From assembly GCF_022829725.1 (NCBI RefSeq), contig NZ_JAKSYG010000109.1:1-38329 (forward strand): 38,329 bases of DNA, in the 5' to 3' direction. The stretch is from Methylobacterium sp. E-005. Its GTDB lineage: Bacteria; Pseudomonadota; Alphaproteobacteria; Rhizobiales; Beijerinckiaceae. The translations under genes and the position numbers were made by a program. The notes below the pieces were generated by a model, which was not told where the DNA came from, did no database searches, and saw nothing but the letters and a program-made list of their open reading frames with translations. How positions within the stretch are numbered: position 1 is the stretch's first letter; every line of letters begins with the position of its first letter. Below are positions 31,121 to 38,329 of this stretch, in pieces.

Positions 31121-31320
31121 ACACGGTTTTCGCCCTGATCCTGGTGTGCGCCGCCTCGACCGCTCAAGCTGACTGCCAGCGCGACACTGCGCTCGACGTA
31201 ATCACCGTGAAGACGCCCTCCGTCTTCGCCTGCATGATGGCGGGACAGGCCACCGTCGCCCGTGATCAGCTCCTCGGCGACGGGCGATACACAAAGATCG
31301 TGTGCGGCTCTCGCCCATGA
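31117..31320 (+). CDS. Small exported cysteine-containing protein
   Basis: A 67-residue product. MNTVFALILVCAASTAQADC is a good cleavable signal peptide with a cut after AQA. Cysteines remain in DCQRD, FACMM and IVCGS. It is coupled to the preceding exported protein, so the two may act together in the envelope, for example in lysis or exclusion (inference). Confidence 0.55.
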   Translation: MNTVFALILVCAASTAQADCQRDTALDVITVKTPSVFACMMAGQATVARDQLLGDGRYTKIVCGSRP

Positions 31321-31682
31321 GCCCGCGCCGGCGCCTCGCTTGGTCCAACGAGCTCGCCCGCATGGGCCATGATCGCTCGGCCCGCCCGGAAGTCCGCGAG
31401 GAACGCCTCGCCGTGGCACGGTGCTCGACCGTCGCCCTGTCCGCGTGGCGGGGGGTGGAGGTTCGACACGGCGACATCCTCGTTCTGCGCACCACGCAGA
31501 AGCTTCCGCAGGAAAAGGCCGCGGCCTGGTCGGACGAGCTGATCCGCCTCTGTGCGGCCTCCGGCGTGACCGACGTCACCGTCCTCATCCTCGACAACGC
31601 CGCCGAGCTCACGGTCGAGCGGCCTGCCACGCGCTTGGTGCAGCAGCACCGCGAATTCCCGCAACCGATGCAGGGCTGCTGA
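31317..31682 (+). CDS. Phage-type hypothetical protein
   Basis: A 121-residue product from ATG 31317, which overlaps the previous stop. It begins SPRRRLAWSNELARMGHDRS. The middle VEVRHGDILVLRTTQKLPQEKAAAWSDELIRLCAASGVTDVTVLIL has alternating strands and helices of a small alpha/beta domain. Function unknown. Confidence 0.55.
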   Translation: MSPRRRLAWSNELARMGHDRSARPEVREERLAVARCSTVALSAWRGVEVRHGDILVLRTTQKLPQEKAAAWSDELIRLCAASGVTDVTVLILDNAAELTVERPATRLVQQHREFPQPMQGC

Positions 31683-31684
31683 CC

Positions 31685-31903
31685 ATGGCGCAGGCAACAA
31701 ACGATCAGCTTCTAGTCGCAGTGCGCGCCTATCGGATCGCGCGCCGCGCCGAGCTTCGAGCCTTCGACGCGAAGCTCGCTGCCGAGCGCGCATCTGTGGA
31801 TGCCCGCGACGCGTATGATGCCGCGCTCGATGCCGGCAAGGCTGCACGTCGGGAACTCGATCGGCTTGCGGAGTTGGAAGACCAATCGGCCGAGCAGGCC
31901 TGA
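31685..31903 (+). CDS. Small helical phage-type protein
   Basis: A 72-residue product, nearly all helix and Ala/Arg/Glu-rich (LLVAVRAYRIARRAELRAFD, AARRELDRLAELEDQ), consistent with a coiled coil. The ATG lies 2 bp after the previous stop. Confidence 0.5.
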   Translation: MAQATNDQLLVAVRAYRIARRAELRAFDAKLAAERASVDARDAYDAALDAGKAARRELDRLAELEDQSAEQA

Positions 31904-31904
31904 C

Positions 31905-31982
31905 ATGGCCCTCGTCCCGATCCTCAACCCCATCACCGGCCAAGTGGTCGTGATCGACACGGACCGGCCGACCGGCCGCTAG
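31905..31982 (+). CDS. 25-residue micro-ORF
   Basis: MALVPILNPITGQVVVIDTD, then RPTGR and stop. It starts one base after the preceding gene and ends 4 bp before the next one. Its position and orderly hydrophobic pattern suggest it is translated. Low certainty. Confidence 0.35.
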   Translation: MALVPILNPITGQVVVIDTDRPTGR

Positions 31983-31986
31983 GCCC

Positions 31987-32712
31987 ATGCTGAAGCTCGA
32001 CGCCAGCGAGTTCGGTCTGAAGGCCGAGGCCGTCGGCCGCGCCGCCAAGCAGGTGCCGTTCGTCGCCGCCTTCGCGCTGACCAACGCGATGAAGGATGCC
32101 CGCGAGGCCGAGCGGGAGACCATGCGGTCCGTGTTCGACCAGCCGTCGAACTTCACGCTTAACAGCCTGATGGTCCGGCCGGCCACCAAACAGCGGCTCT
32201 CCGCCGAGCTCGGGTTCAAGGAAGGCAACGGCTCGATCCCGGCCTGGAAGTATCTCGGCCCTCAGGTCGCCGGCGGCACGCGCCGCCACAAGCGGTTCGA
32301 GGTCCTGCTGATCCGCAAGGGCCTGATGCTGGCGGGCGAGTTCGCGGTGCCCAGCACGCGTTGCCCGCGGGACGGCAACGGCAACGTGTCGGGCGCCTTC
32401 CTCACCCGCATGCTCTCGGCGCTCGGCGCCCAGTCCGACCGCCATCAGAACACCACGGCGCGTTCGAAGCGGCGCAACGCCGGGCGGAACGTCGAGTATG
32501 TCGTCTTCCGCGACCACGGGAAGGCGCCGAACGGGATCTACCTGCAGAAGGACAAGTTCGCTGTCCCGGTCTTCCTGTTCGTGAAGGGGGTCAGCTACAA
32601 GAAGCGCTTCCCCTACTACGAGAAGGCAGGCGCCGTGGTGCCCGTCGCCTACCGGAAGCATTTCCGGGCGGGGTGGGAGCGGTTCGTCGTCAACGATATC
32701 AGGCGAAAGTAG
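31987..32712 (+). CDS. Phage tail-region-like protein
   Basis: The 241-residue protein contains FALTNAMKDAREAERETMRSVFDQPSNFTLNSLMVRPATKQRL, YLGPQVAGGTRRHKRFEVLL, and a C-terminal KFAVPVFLFVKGVSYKKRFPYYEKAG. These blocks recur in a family of proteobacterial prophage proteins found near minor tail genes, as I recall. The exact function is not known. It is the only structural-type candidate in the element. Confidence 0.55.
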   Translation: MLKLDASEFGLKAEAVGRAAKQVPFVAAFALTNAMKDAREAERETMRSVFDQPSNFTLNSLMVRPATKQRLSAELGFKEGNGSIPAWKYLGPQVAGGTRRHKRFEVLLIRKGLMLAGEFAVPSTRCPRDGNGNVSGAFLTRMLSALGAQSDRHQNTTARSKRRNAGRNVEYVVFRDHGKAPNGIYLQKDKFAVPVFLFVKGVSYKKRFPYYEKAGAVVPVAYRKHFRAGWERFVVNDIRRK

Positions 32713-32823
32713 CGAATATCGCCGCATTGCTCGCGGCGCACCTCACGCTAGACTGAGGGCGAACCGGAACGGCGTTGAAGCACCGTACCGGTTCTGATCA
32801 AGGCCAGCGTTGGAGCGCGAGCT

Positions 32824-33615
32824 GTGGCTGAGACGGACCCTAACACGGTCGCCGAGAAGACGTGCAAGCGGTGCAGCGAGACGAAGACAGTCGAAGCCTT
32901 CAGTCGGGTCACCCGCCGGATCGGCGGCAGAGATCATACCTGCAAGGCCTGTAGGAACGCTGCGCGCAGCCCCGAAGCGCGCGCACGAAGTCGCGCTGCG
33001 ACGAAGGCGTGGATGCGCCGAGAACACGAGCGCTTTCGCGAGATCAAGCGAGCGGAATGCGAGCGGCGGCGGCGGCGTCTCGGTATGCGGAAGCTGGCCG
33101 AGATCAGTGCAGAGGGCGCGACCCGACGCGCATCGGCTCATCAAACTGCGGTTGCACGCCGCGAGCAGAACCTCCGTGACCGGATCGCGGCCAAGCCTTG
33201 GTCCGATCCAACGCTCACGAAGGCTCAGTCTTTCGCTCTCCGATACAAGCTGGACCCAGACTTCAACCTCAAGCAAAGGCTGAGAGCGGCAGAACGGCGG
33301 CGTCAAAGAGGTTTGAAAATTAGCGAGCACATACGCGGCGCACTATGCCGCGATGGTGAAAGCGGGGTGGTTCTCCGAACGTTAGGCTACACGGTTGCTC
33401 AGCTTCGCCGGCATCTTGAACGGCAATTCACGGATGGGATGACCTGGGCGCGGTTCACCGCAGGCGATATCCACATCGATCACCGCCGCCCGCTCGCATC
33501 CTTCGATCTGGCCAACCCGAATGAGTGGCGTCACGCCTGGGCGCTCTCGAACCTTCAACCTCTCTGGGCACCCGACAACCTCGCAAAGGGTGCGAGGCTG
33601 ACCCTGCTCCTCTGA
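32824..33615 (+). CDS. HNH-type endonuclease with N-terminal zinc motif
   Basis: The 263-residue protein starts with CKRCSETKTVEAF...CKACRNAAR, a two-CxxC zinc knuckle common in phage HNH proteins. A long, very basic helical region follows. The C-terminal nuclease-type end is GDIHIDHRRPLASFDLANPNEWRHAWALSNLQPLWAPDNLAKGARL with the conserved His-Asp-His and Asn. HNH genes next to a small terminase are usual in cos-type phages, where they assist DNA packaging; a homing role is the alternative. Confidence 0.8.
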   Translation: MAETDPNTVAEKTCKRCSETKTVEAFSRVTRRIGGRDHTCKACRNAARSPEARARSRAATKAWMRREHERFREIKRAECERRRRRLGMRKLAEISAEGATRRASAHQTAVARREQNLRDRIAAKPWSDPTLTKAQSFALRYKLDPDFNLKQRLRAAERRRQRGLKISEHIRGALCRDGESGVVLRTLGYTVAQLRRHLERQFTDGMTWARFTAGDIHIDHRRPLASFDLANPNEWRHAWALSNLQPLWAPDNLAKGARLTLLL

Positions 33616-33725
33616 GTATCATAGGAAAATATGCCGGGTCCCTCTGGGGCCCCGGTGCCAACGGGGGGAATTCGGACCCCGATGGTTCACCGTCTCTAAA
33701 ATTTTGAAAACGGGGGTTGTTGTTG

Positions 33726-34292
33726 ATGTCCGGCGCGATCGACGGTCGGCTGCTCAACCGCACCGAGCTCGCCAAGATCTTCGCCGTCAGCACCAACACC
33801 ATCTCGACTTGGGTCGAGAAGGGTTGCCCCTACGTCGAGCGCGGCAGCAACGGCGTGGAGTACCAGTTCGACTCGGCGGCCGTGATCGACTGGAAGATCC
33901 AGCGCGCCGTCGAGAACGTGGCGATGAACGCCGGCGACGACAGCAGCAAATCGCGGCGCGAGGACGCGGACTGCCGCCGCGCGGTGGCCAACGCGGTCGT
34001 GGCCGAGATTGGCGCGGACGAGGCGCTGAAGTCCGTCGTCTCCCGGCACGATGCGCTCGCCGACCTGGCGACGTTCTGCCAGGTCCTCCGAACCGGCCTG
34101 TCGAACATGGCGGCTAAGATCGCCGCCCGCGCCACGACGATGGACAGCGCCCCCGAGATCGAGGCGCTGGCCCGCAAAGAAACCAACCGGGCCTTCGCCG
34201 CCGCGCGGCTTGAGCTCGGCCGCCGCTGGCTCCCGGAAAGCGACGCCGACGATGAGCCTGACGGACAGGATCAGCAGCCACCGGAGGGGTGA
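33726..34292 (+). CDS. Terminase small subunit (Nu1-like, HTH)
   Basis: The 188-residue protein has an N-terminal winged HTH: LLNRTELAKIFAVSTNTISTWVEKGCPYVERGSNGVEYQFDSAAVIDW, the Nu1/gpNu1-type DNA recognition domain. A charged middle and a helical C-terminus (NRAFAAARLELGRRWLPES) follow. It would recognise the packaging site and recruit a large terminase. No large subunit follows, which is the main oddity. The ATG at 33726 is chosen, although two in-frame TTG codons precede it. The 110 bp upstream contain several G/C-rich runs and could hold a cos site. Confidence 0.8.
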   Translation: MSGAIDGRLLNRTELAKIFAVSTNTISTWVEKGCPYVERGSNGVEYQFDSAAVIDWKIQRAVENVAMNAGDDSSKSRREDADCRRAVANAVVAEIGADEALKSVVSRHDALADLATFCQVLRTGLSNMAAKIAARATTMDSAPEIEALARKETNRAFAAARLELGRRWLPESDADDEPDGQDQQPPEG

Positions 34293-34501
34293 GTATCCGC
34301 GTGACGCTGCCGGCGCCGCCGGCCGACGTCGCCACCTGCCTCAAGCGGTCGTTCCCGGAGATCCCGGACCGGTCGCTGACCACGGGCGACGTCGTCCGGA
34401 TCGTCGGCCGGGCCAAGGTCCTGGACCGCGCCAAGACGGCGTGTGGCGAGCGAGCGCTCGCTTGGATCGAGGCCGTGCGGCGCGACTTCGCCAAGCCCTG
34501 A
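34289..34501 (+). CDS. Small phage-type hypothetical protein
   Basis: A 70-residue product from GTG 34289, overlapping the terminase small subunit stop (GTGA). VTLPAPPADVATCLKRSFPE and LTTGDVVRIVGRAKVLDRAK suggest a helical domain. A strong hairpin follows 10 bp after its stop. Confidence 0.6.
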   Translation: MSIRVTLPAPPADVATCLKRSFPEIPDRSLTTGDVVRIVGRAKVLDRAKTACGERALAWIEAVRRDFAKP

Positions 34502-34510
34502 TCGAGCCCC

Positions 34511-34537
34511 GAACCCCGTGAAACTTTCACGGGGTTC
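34511..34537. terminator. Near-perfect palindromic hairpin
   Basis: GAACCCCGTGAAA and TTTCACGGGGTTC are 13-bp complements separated by a single base. It follows the small gene by 10 bp, with no T run. It may be a transcript end or a protein-binding palindrome. The spacer to 34663 has no gene. Confidence 0.55.
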
Positions 34538-34663
34538 GGGCGGCCGGTTGCCTCTCATTTACCCGACCCAACGCGGCTTGCCTCTCACCGGAGGCCGGTT
34601 CGTGCAAACCAACGCGCGACCGGAACACCGGCGCGCGGCTCTCCGGCCTTGGGGGCCAGGATC

Positions 34664-35284
34664 ATGACCGCACAGCTCCAGCAGCAACAGCAGCCGCACT
34701 CGGCTGGCGATTACGCCGAACGGCTGGTGCGCGTCGAGAAGGACGTTGCCGGCCTCACGGCGGGATTGGCGTCTCTGACCGGCTCAGTCGAGCGTGGGTT
34801 CGCGGCACTGACCTCCGACGTGAAGGCGCGATCCACCATCAACTGGCAGCCGATCGCGATCCTGCTCGGCGTGCTGGGCTCCATCGGTACGATGGGCTTC
34901 ACCTGGATCAACACTGGCCAGGGCCGCCTTGAGATGGCGATCGCCAAGGTGGAGACAGCCGCCCAGCGCTACGTCCCGCGCGAGGATCTGGACAACCGCT
35001 TCAACGTCGTCACGCAGCGCCGCGACGATCTCCAGCGCCTGACCGACAGCCGGATCGAGCGCGTCGAGCGCGATGTCGATGCGATCGCCAAGCAGGTGGT
35101 TCCACGCGGCGAACACGAGCAGATGTGGGCGGCCCAGCGTGCACGCGATGCGGATCTTCAGCGCCAAGCCGACCAGAACCGGCAGGGGCTCTACGACCTC
35201 AACACGCCGCGCGACACGATTCAGGGGATGCAGCGCCGGATCGACGAACTGGAGCGAGATGCCCGAGTGCCGGCGCGTCGATAG
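34664..35284 (+). CDS. Coiled-coil protein with one membrane helix
   Basis: A 206-residue product. It begins with a Gln-rich start, then heptad-like VEKDVAGLTAGLASLTGSVERGFAAL, a membrane helix WQPIAILLGVLGSIGTMGFTWI (about 63-84), and a long charged coiled coil to the end (ERVERDVDAIAKQVV, MQRRIDELERDAR). Proteins like this are frequent in alphaproteobacterial prophages near lysis or packaging genes. Its role is unknown. Confidence 0.6.
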   Translation: MTAQLQQQQQPHSAGDYAERLVRVEKDVAGLTAGLASLTGSVERGFAALTSDVKARSTINWQPIAILLGVLGSIGTMGFTWINTGQGRLEMAIAKVETAAQRYVPREDLDNRFNVVTQRRDDLQRLTDSRIERVERDVDAIAKQVVPRGEHEQMWAAQRARDADLQRQADQNRQGLYDLNTPRDTIQGMQRRIDELERDARVPARR

Positions 35285-35316
35285 CGCTGCTTCACACTCC
35301 GCTACACACGGCTCTC

Positions 35317-35352
35317 GGCGCCCTGGCTTCGGCTGGGGCGCCTTTCGTCGTT
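35317..35352 (+). terminator. Probable intrinsic terminator
   Basis: GGCGCCC (35317-35323) and GGGCGCC (35336-35342) form a GC stem followed by TTTCGTCGTTT. It lies 32 bp after the coiled-coil gene. Confidence 0.6.
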
Positions 35353-35455
35353 TGGGTCTCGCCAACCCAGCCGCGCAGGGCTTTTTCTTTGGCGGTAGTT
35401 GCGATATCTCCGAGACAAGGTTCGGCTTTCCCCGCCCGGGGTGCCGAGCCTTAGG

Positions 35456-35486
35456 AGCCCGCCCGGTTCGCCGGCGCGGGCTTTTT
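35456..35486 (+). terminator. Rho-independent terminator
   Basis: AGCCCGC-CCGG-TTCG-CCGG-(C)-GCGGGCT with a one-base bulge, then five T residues. It marks the right edge of the phage-type region. An open GTG frame begins directly after it and is lost within about 50 bases. Confidence 0.75.
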
Positions 35487-35536
35487 CGTGCATTGGATCA
35501 CGACCGAGGAATGGCTGCGAGGCGAGACGTGTGTGC

Positions 35537-36628
35537 TTAGCGTCGGCCTACACGCCTCAAGAAACCAAACAGACTTCTCTCCGAAGGAACCGTGCTCTGT
35601 TCGCTCTTCATTAAGTTAGACGGCTGATCATTGACGATATCGAATTTGGGAGCATTCATTACATACGGCTCGTCACGCATGTAACACTCCGCCATATACC
35701 GCGTAACTTCAGCAATAACATCTTCTTTAACATGGATGTTGTCATCGATATATGCGGCGCTGCCGAATGATGTTACAATCTCATAGCTCGGAAAATAGTC
35801 GACGCTCGGAAATTTGCGAACTAAGATCCCGGCCGCCACACGTAAGACAGACTTCGCGTAACTATTAGCTTGCACTGAGCCGATAGGGTTGAAAGTCGCT
35901 TCCAGCGGGACGGGGCTGACGGTAAGTAAAATATTCTTAACACCCGCATTCGAAATGAGTTCGATCGCACGGGACATTCGCGATACTACATCATCTACGT
36001 CGAAGGTATGCAACTCGAACCGCGTGTCATCTCCGCGAACTGCGGCGCGGCTTGGGGCCTTGTTGAGGTAGCACCCCTGAATACGATCGTACCATGCTTC
36101 AACCAAGCCCAACGTAATGATAACAACATCGGACTTGAGTAGATCGGCGTACAGTTCTGCGATCCGCTCTCGCCTGCGAAGCAGCCTCGGTAGCGGGATG
36201 GGCAAAGTCGCTACGTGCAAGAACGTGTCAATATAACCCTTGTCGGTCTCCTCTACGCCCATTCCTGGAGAGTAATTGAAGAGCCCAACAACGCTTTCAA
36301 TTCTCTGCAGGATTGTGCCCGCGTTGTATTCGTTGAGGATTTGCGGCGCCGGCATCGGAAGCTCTGGCTCGGGACCCTCCAGGGCAAACCGTGAAACCGG
36401 AACATCGAACCCAAGCTCGACTAAAACCCGCTCGATATTACGAGCGAAACACGAGCCAATCGTAAATATCTTCGCACCGCTATCGAGGCCGAATTTTGGT
36501 GTTATGCGCGGGAATATGCCACCGTTCTTAAACAAATGAGCTTCGGTTTTGACAGGGATCCTCGCTTGATCCTTAGCGACATTGCCCTTTAGCGCACTGT
36601 ATGCCTGTGATCCGGTGTATATCTGCAT
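35537..36628 (-). CDS. GSCFA-domain protein
   Basis: The 363-residue protein carries the family signature FTIGSCFARNIERVLVELGFDV near residue 56. YNAGTILQRIE, VVIITLGLVEAWYDR and NILLTVSPVPLEATF follow, as in GSCFA proteins, which resemble SGNH-type hydrolases. The gene is distinctly less GC-rich than its surroundings, a sign of recent acquisition. It is divergent from the acetyltransferase gene. A role in acyl/acetyl ester metabolism of surface glycans is an inference from fold and neighbour. Confidence 0.82.
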   Translation of the reverse strand: MQIYTGSQAYSALKGNVAKDQARIPVKTEAHLFKNGGIFPRITPKFGLDSGAKIFTIGSCFARNIERVLVELGFDVPVSRFALEGPEPELPMPAPQILNEYNAGTILQRIESVVGLFNYSPGMGVEETDKGYIDTFLHVATLPIPLPRLLRRRERIAELYADLLKSDVVIITLGLVEAWYDRIQGCYLNKAPSRAAVRGDDTRFELHTFDVDDVVSRMSRAIELISNAGVKNILLTVSPVPLEATFNPIGSVQANSYAKSVLRVAAGILVRKFPSVDYFPSYEIVTSFGSAAYIDDNIHVKEDVIAEVTRYMAECYMRDEPYVMNAPKFDIVNDQPSNLMKSEQSTVPSERSLFGFLRRVGRR

Positions 36629-37112
36629 GGCGGTGTGCAGCTACCTTCCTCGACGCGCTTGCCCGTTCGCTCGGGATCGCTCCGCCTTCTAGCAACTATC
36701 GCGCTGGGTGTACGAGCCACATTTTATCCGGTGACCGCCACGCCAACTCCGTATGGGCTCGGCTCTCACGCTGGTGAGATCGGACGATTTCTGCAGTGAT
36801 CAGATCGGGCGGGGCGAGCATTTGCCGTCGGGCATTCAAGGCATCGAGCCTTGTGCTTTGAGTATCCCCAACTCGGCAGGGCGCCTCCTGTCGCTCAGAA
36901 GGTGGGGCGTACGATAGCGATGTCGACGGCGTCGGGTACCATCCCGGGTCACGAGCCTTTATAACGGATCGGTCCTTGCGCTCCCGCACATGATCCCTCT
37001 GGATCTAATTGAGTTTCGCCCAATCTGCGCCGAGGTAACAGCATGGCGACCCCGGATAGCAGCAATTTTTCAATAAATGCCGATGCTTGCGTAACACAAT
37101 AGGTGCAAATAA
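36629..37112. other. Divergent intergenic region
   Basis: 484 bp between the GSCFA gene and the acetyltransferase. The left half is GC-rich, unlike the genes around it. The last 80 bp before 37113 are AT-rich and likely hold the acetyltransferase promoter. No gene, RNA or clear repeat was recognised. It may be older sequence into which the AT-rich genes were placed. Confidence 0.4.
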
Positions 37113-37868
37113 ATGAAACTATCAGACGCACAGATCGCCCGATTATTAGGAACAAAAATCTGTTTCACATACGATAATGATGTAGCTCCTTGGATTAAGG
37201 ACGGAATAATATCGATCCCGAAGGACAACGTTTTTGCCGAAGACTATTCATGCTATTTCATGCGTTCTGAATTTTTTACAATTGGCGCCTTTAGTTATTC
37301 ATGGAGCGCGTTTCCAGAATTTGTTTCCATCGGAAGATACTGCTCAATCGGGGGCAGTGTAAGCATTTTACCCATTTCCCACCAGACGAATATGTTTACA
37401 ACGTCATCACTGGTTTATCATACGAGATTTATGCCGCGCGCGAAGTACTATGAAGATATGGGCTACGACATGGATGATGGCATAGGACATTTCCATCCCA
37501 CCAACAACGGAGATGTTATCATTGGCCACGACGTATACATTGGCGAGCATGTAACTTTAAGGAGAGGAATCAACATTGGCGACGGCGCTATAATTGGATC
37601 ACGTGCAGTCATCACCAAAGATGTTCCGCCATACGCAGTTGTTGTAGGAAATCCCGGCCGAATTGTTAGATTTCGCTATAGCGACAAGCAGATAGCATCT
37701 CTAAACGACTTGAAATGGTGGGATTTCGACTTCAAGACTGTGCAAACCAAGACTCATCATACGGATATGGAACTTTTTATTGATCGTATGACGCATTTGA
37801 TTGATAACAAAGAAATAAATCGTTTTCGCCCTTCCCGTAATTATATAGGTAAGTTGATTTCTCAATGA
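37113..37868 (+). CDS. CatB-like hexapeptide-repeat O-acetyltransferase
   Basis: The 251-residue protein has the left-handed beta-helix pattern: FSYSWSAFPEFVSIGRYCSIGG, then NGDVIIGHDVYIGEHVTLRRGINIGDGAIIGSRAVITKDVPPYAVVVGNPGRIV. The region HQTNMFTTSSLVYH is in the place of the catalytic-His loop of xenobiotic/CatB-type acetyltransferases. Such enzymes move acetyl from acetyl-CoA to sugars or antibiotics. The AT-rich codon use and GSCFA neighbour favour surface polysaccharide O-acetylation, for example lysogenic conversion, but the substrate cannot be read. No strong ribosome site precedes the ATG. Confidence 0.85.
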   Translation: MKLSDAQIARLLGTKICFTYDNDVAPWIKDGIISIPKDNVFAEDYSCYFMRSEFFTIGAFSYSWSAFPEFVSIGRYCSIGGSVSILPISHQTNMFTTSSLVYHTRFMPRAKYYEDMGYDMDDGIGHFHPTNNGDVIIGHDVYIGEHVTLRRGINIGDGAIIGSRAVITKDVPPYAVVVGNPGRIVRFRYSDKQIASLNDLKWWDFDFKTVQTKTHHTDMELFIDRMTHLIDNKEINRFRPSRNYIGKLISQ

Positions 37869-37963
37869 TAGCATGGGAAAGAGCTGGGCTGACTTCTGTC
37901 TGAGAGTCAGCAACGATCTTTTTATTCGGTGAAATCTGATCTGTAACAAGATCGGACGCCCCC

Positions 37964-37992
37964 CCCCGCCCCGTGAGCTGATCGGGGCGGGG
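37964..37992. terminator. GC-rich perfect hairpin
   Basis: CCCCGCCCCG and CGGGGCGGGG are 10-bp perfect complements with a nine-base loop. A run of nine C residues (37959-37967) overlaps the left arm, and a second run of nine C lies at 38032-38040. No T tract follows. The region 37869-38041 has no gene. Confidence 0.5.
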
Positions 37993-38041
37993 CCGAGCGA
38001 ACGGTTAGCGGGCCGGCAACCATTCGGCCGTCCCCCCCCCT

Positions 38042-38329
38042 GGCATCGCAGACCTCCGCCCCGCCCTCGCCTCCTGGCGCGACCAGATCGACCGCTTGGC
38101 CGAGCACGCCTCGCCGTGCCGTCATCTCGCCCCGGGGAAGCGGAAGGCGGTGGGCGAGAATGCGCTGGCGTTTAACGACCAGCAAGGCCCCGAAGGGCAC
38201 CGGCTCGGCTGGACCGCGCACGAGCTGTTCGGCGTGCATCCGACGAGCGGCACCCTGCGCGTGGACTCGTGCGGCGCCGTGCTGGTCGATAAACGCCAGC
38301 GCATTCTCGCGCACCGCCTTCCACTTCAC
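38042..38329 (+). pseudogene. Fragment of a Methylobacterium-type hypothetical gene
   Basis: The frame reads GIADLRPALASWRDQIDRLA, then KAVGENALAFNDQQG, then LGWTAHELFGVHPTSGTLRV and DSCGAVL. This is a familiar hypothetical protein of Methylobacterium mobile regions (recall). No start codon exists between an upstream in-frame TAG and the coding part, which begins at a run of nine C. The last 50 bp are an inverted copy of 38135-38184, so the natural C-terminus is missing. The gene is therefore broken at both ends or affected by an assembly artefact. Confidence 0.5.
38135..38329. repeat. 50-bp inverted repeat at the window edge
   Basis: 38135-38184 and the reverse complement of 38280-38329 agree at 46 of 50 positions, with 95 bp between the arms. 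The right arm stops exactly at the last base given, so it may extend further. Confidence 0.7.

Noticed and set aside
34511..34537. Attachment-site repeat of the tRNA-Thr core at the right side of the phage genes
   Set aside because: The hairpin has no similarity to the tRNA anticodon arm (GCGGTTTTGTAAACCG), and no copy of that core was noticed elsewhere in the window.
1..38329. CRISPR arrays, rRNA genes, transposases
   Set aside because: No regularly spaced repeats, no rRNA-like sequence and no DDE or serine transposase motifs were seen on either strand.

Overview
The window looks like an alphaproteobacterial chromosome of the Methylobacterium/Methylorubrum type. It is GC-rich and carries MucR, CpdR and GapR-type proteins. 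Its tRNA-His has A73 and no encoded G(-1), as is known for alphaproteobacteria, and a dispersed inverted repeat built on CCTCATCCTGAGG lies near the left end. The genus is inferred from overall impression, not from a search.

Positions 1-5260 are ordinary chromosome: the 3' end of dxs, a tartrate dehydrogenase-like gene, a ClC chloride channel/transporter with CBS domains, tRNA-His(GTG), hpt and a CpdR-like single-domain response regulator. At 5261 a tRNA-Thr(TGT) gene is intact only through its anticodon stem. A tyrosine integrase follows at once, so this is the left attachment junction of an integrated element.

From 5350 to about 35500 the DNA has prophage or phage-satellite layout. A leftward early operon (12299 to 5350) holds about 17 small, tightly overlapping genes ending in an excisionase-like gene and int. 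It includes a GapR homologue, a Gp37/Gp68 (DUF5131) protein and an ASCH-like protein. A LexA/CI-type S24 repressor (17647-16898) lies opposite a small Cro-like gene (17745). Five copies of the same palindrome (CCCC-N5-GGGG) lie at the two early promoters and on the repressor's own start codon, so the switch can be read directly from the sequence. The repressor operon continues leftward into three less GC-rich genes: a GHKL-type ATPase, a STAS-like DUF4325 protein and a membrane-anchored protein. They are expected to be expressed in the lysogen and are the best candidate here for an undescribed system, possibly exclusion, defence or signalling by partner switching.

Between the switch and the late-type genes lies unusual cargo: two PilZ proteins (one tandem), an MHYT-PAS-GGDEF-EAL enzyme, a methyl-accepting chemotaxis protein, an SPFH protein and a YgiB/YgiC-like pair. 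From 29981 rightward come many very small phage-type ORFs, a tail-region-like protein, an HNH endonuclease and a terminase small subunit. No large terminase, portal, capsid or replication genes follow. The element is therefore either deleted or a satellite.

After two terminator-like hairpins (35317-35486) a less GC-rich block carries a GSCFA-family gene and a hexapeptide O-acetyltransferase, probably surface-glycan functions. The window ends in a broken gene with a 50-bp inverted duplication lying exactly at the edge. The matching 3' half of tRNA-Thr (right junction) was not seen.
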